A program made the translations under genes and the position numbers. 64,000 bases of DNA, taken from Rachycentron canadum. Taxonomy: Eukaryota > Chordata > Actinopteri > Carangiformes > Rachycentridae. The DNA lies in assembly GCA_038496675.1 (NCBI GenBank), contig CM076662.1:20694230-20758229 (forward strand). Direction: 5' to 3'. The notes under the pieces are model-generated. The model saw only the letters and a program-made list of their open reading frames with translations. It searched no databases and was not told the origin of the DNA. Numbering within the stretch: position 1 is the stretch's first letter; the number at the start of each line of letters is the position of its first letter. Below are positions 57,701-64,000 of this stretch, piece by piece.

Positions 57701-57970
57701 AAAAAAACCTGCTTATACCTGTTAATATTGGTAGAAAAGTGATACTGGGCTCTGTAGATTTTTAAGATAACAGGTCACTAAAACAATAGTGTACTTCTGG
57801 TTCAGTAAAGGTTTTTTTTTTTATTATTATTTCTCAGTAGTGATATTGTGTAAACTACTTGTGTTCAGATCCTGACATGCAACAAGCTTGACATAACACC
57901 CCCTAAAAATCCCGGTTCAACTCTTCACCTTGCTGCTGTCATGTCTTGTTTACACCAGGATGCGTCAACA
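54790..57970. other. Non-coding stretch, no gene seen
   Basis: Holds GTGCGTGC tracts (55690-55720), a C run (56592-56606), T tracts (56858-56872, 56909-56923) and chance frames. A 110-codon minus frame at 56952-57284 has protein-like composition but no splice support. Confidence 0.5.
56460..56590. promoter_or_regulatory. Homeodomain-motif-rich candidate element
   Basis: Within 130 bases occur GGTGATTAACAAGG, ATACTAATTAACACTT, CTGATTAATGTGC, CATTTAAGTCG, CATAAATG and GTTTAATTC: at least four TAAT-type cores plus a Cdx/Hox13-like CATAAATG. It is repeat-free and has no long frame. AT-rich DNA raises the chance rate. Confidence 0.28.
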
Positions 57971-57979
57971 CACTGTGAC

Positions 57980-57981
<2 letters not shown>

Positions 57982-58014
<33 letters not shown>
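57982..58014 (+). repeat. (GT)n microsatellite
   Basis: About 16 GT units. Confidence 0.95.
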
Positions 58015-58016
<2 letters not shown>

Positions 58017-58599
58017 CTACAGGAACGACACACACATAAGTGCGAACCTACTGTTGCCGGTGTGGTTGTACGTGAAACCAGAGATCCCGGTAATAAGTTA
58101 ACTTGTAACTAGCAAAATCATTTGTTGGTTATATAAAGTTCGACTAATGAGCTAAAAGGAAAACAAAATACGTTAGCTAATGCAAGCTGGGAAGTTACAC
58201 ACTGTTGCTGTCACTGGTGTTGCACATGTGTGATGAAGCAACGTTGGGATACAACTCTCAATAAAATGTAACACTGCATTGATGTAACATATACTGAGAT
58301 TATGGGCCTGAATTTCCGATATACACATGAAAATGCATCTGAACGGGACCCAGATTTCAAACGTTTGAGTACTGTATTCAGTGCCTTGCCCAAGGGGACG
58401 GACTAGTTTAATTTGAGTAACACTTCTACTGTTTTGGGTCCATTCACATGTCTGTAGACGAGTATATAGTTCAGCTGGGTCGTGTCTGTACTTTCCTACA
58501 GCAGCTGTAACATAGCAGAGCTTGTTTGTTGGACTGGGCGGCTCTGGGGAGCGCCATGTTGCCACACTGGTTGCCCCACTACACACTGACCACACACAG

Positions 58600-58665
58600 A
58601 CACGCACAAACACACACATATATACACACACACACACACACACGCACACACACACACAGCACGGC
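58600..58665 (+). repeat. (CA)n microsatellite, interrupted
   Basis: CA array with TATATA and GC interruptions. Confidence 0.9.
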
Positions 58666-58835
58666 CTACACACAGGCCTATGATCACAGTGTTCATTGTC
58701 AGTGTGAGCCAGGGTGGCACAAACAAACAAAAGTGGTTGCCATTCTTGTAAGAGATCAAACATGCACACACAGACGGACACACAAAATGCTCCCACATGC
58801 AATTGCATTGACATACCAGCCCACATACTGAGAAA

Positions 58836-58857
58836 CACACACACACACACACACACA
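58836..58857 (+). repeat. (CA)n microsatellite
   Basis: About 11 CA units. Confidence 0.9.
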
Positions 58858-59524
58858 ATCCCCAGAGCCCAATATAGAGTCCATTAGTTTGGAATGCCAC
58901 ACTGCTTTCCTCTGAACACGAGATGTACTCAGACTTCACCAGGCCTGACTGGTGTGACTCACATAAGAGTCCAACAAACCAACATGATTGCCTAGTTACC
59001 GTGTGGCTGCAGCGACTACATGTTTAAGGACCGGGTGACTCACAAACGCCCAAGATTGCCCTGACATTAAAACCCACAGCTTGTGTAAATACAGCACTAT
59101 TATTCCTGCTGAACTCTCTCATTCACTGTTTGCAATGGAGTGATTCATGCAGTCGCAACATGTGACCAGAAGAGTTCCTCTGCTCTGAACTGGAAGGAAT
59201 GGATGGATGGTTTGGGGGAGGGGGGGGGGGGTTCCCCACTAAAATGACCAGCTGGGTTGTCATTCTGCAAGAAGCCTTCCTGTAATTTCTGCTGAGACTA
59301 TCAGTTACAAGCTCAAGGAAAATATTACTGTATGACAGCACTGACTTACAGGAGAGTAAGAAGAATGATGCAAGAAATAAATGCATTTCAACATAAACTG
59401 TTTCTTCATCTCTCCTGGGAATAAATGATAAAAATTAATACTTTCTGATAATCATATTTTAAAAAAATCTATCAGCAGGATAACATCATGAGTTCGGAGG
59501 ACTTAACCAAAGGAACTAATAGAC

Positions 59525-59611
59525 TTAAAGGTCCATACAGTCTAAAGGTAGATGTTAAAGGTCCATACAGTCTAAAGGTAGATGTTAAAGGTCCATACAG
59601 TCTAAAGGTAG
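59525..59611 (+). repeat. 30-base tandem repeat made of a transposon end
   Basis: The unit starting TTAAAGGTCCATACAGTCTA occurs at 59525, 59555 and 59585 with no differences, giving about 2.9 copies. Each unit carries the terminal motif TTAAAGGTCCATA of the MITE that starts here. Confidence 0.95.
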
Positions 59612-60103
59612 ACCTCCATGTGATCTTTGATTATAAAGCAGGTCTAGGTTCTTTATTAATACAGTGAAGGTATCAAAGGTCTTAGTCCATAGAAAAATGC
59701 TCACAGCCCGTATTTGGAAACTGAGCCATAAACTAGCTTCAGGACTTTGGTAACTTTGTGATGTCACAACAAAGCAATCACCACCCTCAGCCACACCCCA
59801 AAGCCCAGCCCACCTGGACCCACCATCCAAACCTTGCAGGATTTGGTGTTTAGCTGAAAAAACCTGCTATGTTTTTATTAGATCATTCTGAAAACAGTCA
59901 GCCAATTAGGCTCAGAGGCTCAGATCCTCTCTTCTGATTGGCTGACTGACCTTTTGTTACTAGAGCTCCAGCGAGAAGCCTGAGAGAGGCAACGTAAAAC
60001 TACACTGAGATGGTTTGGGGTTCCTAAAACCTCGAATATATCTTCTCCAGTGTTTAATCTGAAGGGTCGTGTCCACAAGAAGTGTAAAATATGGGACCTT
60101 TAA
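59525..60103 (+). mobile_element. TTAA-ended MITE family, copy a (both ends present)
   Basis: The left end TTAAAGGTCCATA (59525) and right end TATGGGACCTTTAA (60090-60103) form terminal inverted repeats differing by one base. TTAA at both outer edges is consistent with a TTAA target-site duplication. Length is 579 bases including the triplicated end. There is no transposase frame, so it is non-autonomous. The TTAAAGG terminus plus TTAA target resembles the Kolobok/T2 type that I remember from Xenopus, but the class is an inference; piggyBac also uses TTAA. Confidence 0.75.
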
Positions 60104-60109
60104 AACTCA

Positions 60110-60725
60110 CACATCAGCAGGAGGTAACCTCGCTGAACTCCCCTTGAGAAAGATTCATTAAATTCAAATTTAAAAGTCCAGGAGAATCTGCTCCTTTAGC
60201 AACTCGAATGCATCATTCTAGACGTCAATTTAGCCACAGCCACATCACAAGAAGCAGCTACTTTTCTTTTGTTGTGTGGAATCTCAAACCATGATGATCC
60301 TATTGAACTGGCTTTGAAAACAGCAGCAGGTTTTCTGTGTTATACTTAATAACGGAGGGGGGGGGGGGGGGGGACATCAGTGCATGAAAGAGTCACTCAA
60401 CCTCACAATGAGAAATGTGTCCTATCTGAAAGACACTGTTCTGTGAGGGCAATGTGCAGCTTTTCTTTTCCTTGTGATTAGCCCACAGGGTTTTTTTTTT
60501 TTTTTCTGATTCACAAAAAAAAAAAAAAAAAATGCGAATCAAGCTGTGGTGCAAACAAGCTCTCAGAGGGAGCAGTCCGTCAGCTATTAGTCTTCTTCCT
60601 CACCAACCTCAAGCGCAAATTGCTTCAGCTTTAAGAGCTGGCGTCATCAAGCCCTGTCATCCTTCCGTCCTTATACTTTGTTTTTTTGTTGTTGTTTTTT
60701 TAAAAAAAAAAAAAAAAAACTAACA
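60110..60725. other. Non-coding stretch, no gene seen
   Basis: Includes an 18-base G run (60357-60374) and T/A homopolymers at 60490-60532 and 60690-60719. No frame of interest. Confidence 0.55.
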
Positions 60726-60729
60726 GCAT

Positions 60730-61010
60730 TACACTTTGGGAGTTTGTGTTGTTGCAAAGTGTAAATGAAGTGGGTAAATGGCTTGGAAGGCTTCCACTAC
60801 AAATAGCTATTATGAGATTATAATGTCATTTGCACATAATTTGAATATGCATGACCACGACAGCCACAAAGATTATTTCTTTGTTTTGCCGGCACTATTA
60901 GGCAGCTTTCCAGTCGCTGCACATTGTTAGGGCATTCCACTGCCTTCTGGTTTGGGCATGTTGCTGACCAAACATTTCATGAATTCATCAATCTGCACCT
61001 GATTCAACAT
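60730..61010. promoter_or_regulatory. Candidate conserved non-coding element (motif-based)
   Basis: A repeat-free block with POU/Sox-like motifs: GTCATTTGCACATAATTTGA (octamer-like, POU), ATATGCATGA, ACAAAGATT (Sox/TCF) and CACATTGTTAGG (Sox). It ends near GCATTCCACTGCC. Conservation is untested. Confidence 0.28.
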
Positions 61011-61014
61011 TCAA

Positions 61015-62400
61015 CACACACAGCTCACAGAAGAGGAAGGATTTTCTTTTTTTTCTTTTTTTTTAATGTTTTATATCTGTACTTCACACTCTTATCATAT
61101 TATGTAATTTGACTACTTTCAGGTTATTGTGGTTCCTCCACTCCTGCTGTTTTCTCTTTGAGAGTGAGTCAGACAGGATGCGGAGTGAGCCGCTGATCGG
61201 GTGGAGGATTCCCCTCGGAGCGGGGAGGAAGGGCGACTGGATTCCAAGTCTGGGTTACAGTGGGAAGGAAGGGGGTCACGTTCCTGTTTGCATTGTGGGA
61301 TGGCAGCCGCGGTGGAGATCTGGATGGGGGTTGGGTCATGCAGGGTCCTCTGGGGTCATTCGCCCCTACCATCACATTCACAGCTGCCGGGGCTGGGCTG
61401 AGTAGGACGAGTAGAACTCCCATGATGTACACTCCTCAAGCATGCTGGACTTGGAGTTGAATGAGGACAATGAGAGAGTCTGCTGAATATAACTGAGTGA
61501 AGCAGAGTAGTGTGGCTGCCCAGCATGAATGAATGAAGTTAAAAAAGGGAACACTGATGCGCAGCCAAACTTCTCTGGATAAACAAAGGTTAAAATAAAA
61601 CTCAGCCGTCTGAATGCACCGTTTCTGCAGACCGAAGGGCTTCTCTACAACAACCAACAGAGACGTAATTATAAAGGAAAGTTCTGTTCACACCAACCTC
61701 GGGTTTATTTTCCATCATTTAACAGTTTTCTAATCAGTGGCAAGGTTGCATAACAAACCTGTTAAATTCTAGTCTGGATTATATGGAAAACGTCATTCAC
61801 ATCATTTTGGCACTTAAAAGAAGCAAGAAACAAAAAGGAACAGGAAAGAAATGATAAAGAGTTGCCTTGAAGAATGAACTGTGAGGTCAAATGAGTTCAA
61901 CCAAGCTAAAACTGGTTGAAATCGGGACACGACTGAAGCTATATCGACATGTTTTCCAATCTTGGCCACGAGGACCTTAAGTATCTTTCCACTCTCTGCA
62001 GCGTCTGGACACCGCTGCCATATCTTTAGCTGCACTGTCAAATGTTTGTCTCCACTACCTGTTTTTCCTCTCAATTCAGCAGCGTCCTCTGCATTTCCCA
62101 TCTGCAGGGATATGGAGGCTTCCTTTTCGCAAACAACAGGATGTGTGCTACTTGGGCCGTACGTGCAAGTTTTTGTAACCTACAAATCATTTTGAGCTCT
62201 CCGTAGTGCCGGTGACTCTATTTCCATTGTGCCTCACACATACAGAGCTGACTTTCACAGTCTTACTTTGACTTTGATTGCCAAATGAAATGCTATAAGT
62301 GTAATTGTTTTATGACAACCAGTGATGCAGCAACATAAATGATAAGTGCGGGCAAGCTGTGACTTTTTGTTAGTGCCTTTTTCCTCAAACTTGACCTGCA
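61015..62400. other. Non-coding stretch, no gene seen
   Basis: A GC-richer patch (61170-61410) opens frames on both strands at once, typical of composition rather than coding. The remainder is AT-rich. Confidence 0.5.
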
Positions 62401-62405
62401 AGGGC

Positions 62406-62650
62406 TTAAAGGTCGATATAGAAACGTAAACGTCAAAGTGCTCAGTACATAGGGAAATGAACAAAGCCACTGCTTGGGTCATTCAGAAAATAGTCCGCTG
62501 ATAAGAAAAGAGGGTCAGATCTCTCTCTTCTGATTGGCTCACTGATCTGTTACTGAAGAACAGGCCTGAGAGAGGAGATGTTAAACTGCACTGAGATGTT
62601 TTGTTTTTTAAATTTGTGTTTCAAAACAAAATTATATCCAACTTTTAGAA
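62406..62650 (+). mobile_element. TTAA-ended MITE family, copy b (right end lost)
   Basis: Begins TTAAAGGTCGATATAG (62406), then AAGTGCTCAGTACATAGGGA, TCTCTCTTCTGATTGGCTCA and GGCCTGAGAGAGGAGATGTT in the same order as the copy at 59525-60103. The middle (the TGATGTCACAAC part) is deleted, and the right inverted repeat is not found after about 62650. Confidence 0.65.
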
Positions 62651-62654
62651 GCAG

Positions 62655-64000
62655 CATTATTCCTATAAGTGGGTGAGCGATGGTGCAGTATAATACCGTT
62701 TGTCCATAATGGTTTGTATTTTTTACATTACCAGGATTAACAGACCCTGCACATATCTCATCCATTACATTTAGTCATAAACTCCCAAGGCGCAGTTTAG
62801 TCATTTTCAAACCTGCTCTGATCTTTTTTTCTTTCTTTTTTTTTCTGCTTTGTCAGATTGAGATCCTGATGATTCGACTCATTAAGTTGAGGCGCTTTCT
62901 AAGTGCAGGACTAATAACGGGGATGAGGAACCAAACTGTGCCTGTCTTTGAAAATGGACACTCAGCTGTCCTCTGTATGACAATTGAAAGGACAATATTA
63001 TGGCGTTTGGCAGCATGTGGGATTGAAGAGAAAGCTCCTATCAGTGGCAACAGACTGCAAACAAGATGCGTCTTTAAAACAGTGACCCACCGGCATAAAG
63101 AGTGTTCACTTTACCCAACCAAGAACCCAGAGTTACCCCTCAATAATAATTGTTGATAAGTTGGTATTTTCACTTTGCACCATCAATCACATTCCTGAGG
63201 CGTAAATGCATCGACTGATATCTCACATATATCTCACTTTGGAGCGACGCTGCTTTCTTATTCCACCGAGGATCAGCATTCAATTTATCTCTCTACCTCG
63301 CTGCGATTCAACAGAGGTGATAAATCTCCAGAGCTAAAGCAAAAGCTAAAACAACTGACCTCAGCGCTCACTGATGATAACAGCTGTGCGCCCCTAAACT
63401 GAAATCAATACTTTATCTTTTACATTTTTTTTTTTTTTTTTTTTCCACATCTCACACATTTAGCTAATGGAGTCGTGGGAAATGGATGGTTTATCGTCCC
63501 GCTGGAATTGTTTATTTTCACCTTATTTCAGAGGTAAATTCCTCCAGTCTCCGTGGGTTCTGGGAACATATATAAAAAGCAAATTAAAAGCATGTATAAT
63601 AAAAAAAAAAAAAATAAAAAAATAAAAAATTGAATCATGGCAAGATGATCCAGTCAAGCACAACCAAACAGACTTTAACTTGTAAAACCTCTGTTCATGA
63701 CAGTCACATTGGCTCTTCACAGGGATTTAACTTGTGACCCTCTGGCTCTCGGCTATTTCCTCTAACCCTTCGGTCACCCTCCCTGCTCTGCTGCGTCTCC
63801 AACAGGAGCGCAGTATCCGACGCAGGGATGTTTTTTTCCCCCCGCAGACCAAACCAGAGAAATCCAGCAGATCAACAGGCTACACAGTTTTATTAAGGTG
63901 GAGCGAAGGCCTCTGTTTCCACGAAGCAGCCGGTCATGAGACAGCGATGACTCAGTCAGCTGTGACTATAGCCCTTCCTATACATGAGTCACCCCCCCCC
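62655..64000. other. Non-coding stretch, no gene seen
   Basis: AT-rich with a T tract (63427-63444) and A-rich tract (63599-63630). A 95-codon plus frame at 62869-63156 has ordinary composition but no splice acceptor or donor I would trust. Confidence 0.45.

Larger units (their letters stand above)
58020..59520. other. Non-coding stretch with CA tracts
   Basis: The long minus-strand frame (227 codons) that crosses 58173-58856 is driven by two CA/GT arrays (valine/cysteine repeats). It is probably not coding. A short match to the 'CCTTGAGCAAGGCAC' repeat lies on the minus strand at 58380-58397. A G run of 10 or more occurs at 59220-59230. Confidence 0.55.

Noticed and set aside
58173..58856. 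227-codon minus-strand open frame, the longest uninterrupted frame without N
   Set aside because: Carried by two CA/GT arrays that cannot encode stops in that frame; between them the peptide has no domain and no splice support.
61170..61410. Possible CpG promoter or exon
   Set aside because: GC-rich, but frames open on both strands simultaneously, CpG density is lower than at 20.2 kb, and no splice or TATA signal is seen.

Overview
The window looks like a non-coding stretch of a ray-finned fish (teleost, probably percomorph) chromosome: a gene desert or the inside of very large introns. The evidence is the AT-rich, stop-dense background, many long CA/GT and homopolymer tracts, and several dispersed repeats I recognise from percomorph genomes. 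These include a SINE-like repeat ending in an ATGG/ATCC microsatellite, the 'GTGGAGTCGCCCCCTG' repeat, the 'CCCAATATCACAAATTACA' repeat, and DNA-transposon-like copies. I see no intact, confidently identifiable protein-coding gene and no convincing functional tRNA, rRNA or miRNA gene. There are two assembly gaps (20827-21216 and 41500-41899).

Layout. 1-9.8 kb: repeat fragments, a GT-microsatellite and G-quadruplex cluster (6.0-6.9 kb), and one copy of a TTAA-ended MITE family (5.4-5.8 kb). 9.8-15.8 kb: a SINE-like copy abutting an inverted copy of that MITE, a second DNA-transposon-like copy, and further repeat fragments. 17.8-19.1 kb: a possible 3' end of a minus-strand transcript, with tandem AATAAA signals and an open frame. 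20.16-20.46 kb: a compact CpG-rich island, followed by gap 1 and by an element with a Pbx/Meis-like motif. 24.5-25.1 kb: SINE-like copy with ATCC tail. 28.9-29.3 kb: the most complete SINE-like copy. 31.4-31.7 kb: an exon-like open frame on the minus strand behind a good splice acceptor. 35.4-37.3 kb: CpG-rich regulatory-looking sequence and a TATA-containing, GC-rich segment. 37.8-38.1 and 40.3-40.6 kb: two diverged direct copies of one approximately 300 bp sequence. 43.6-44.14 kb: the best candidate for a small unannotated gene (X-box-like motif, CpG-containing leader, ATG frame, consensus donor, downstream AATAAA run, all on minus). 49.64-50.9 kb: coding-like but interrupted minus-strand sequence, an unidentified pseudogene or mis-assembled gene. 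59.5-60.1 and 62.4-62.65 kb: the best-preserved MITE copy, with a tandemly triplicated end, and a one-ended relative.

No set of genes here can be shown to work together. The parts most worth checking are the 43.6-44.14 kb locus, the 49.64-50.9 kb coding remnant, the MITE family with repeated ends, and the regulatory candidates at 20.2, 21.4 and 35.4 kb. Family names for repeats come from memory of teleost repeats and were not searched; no comparative alignment was available, so 'conserved element' calls are guesses from base composition and motifs.
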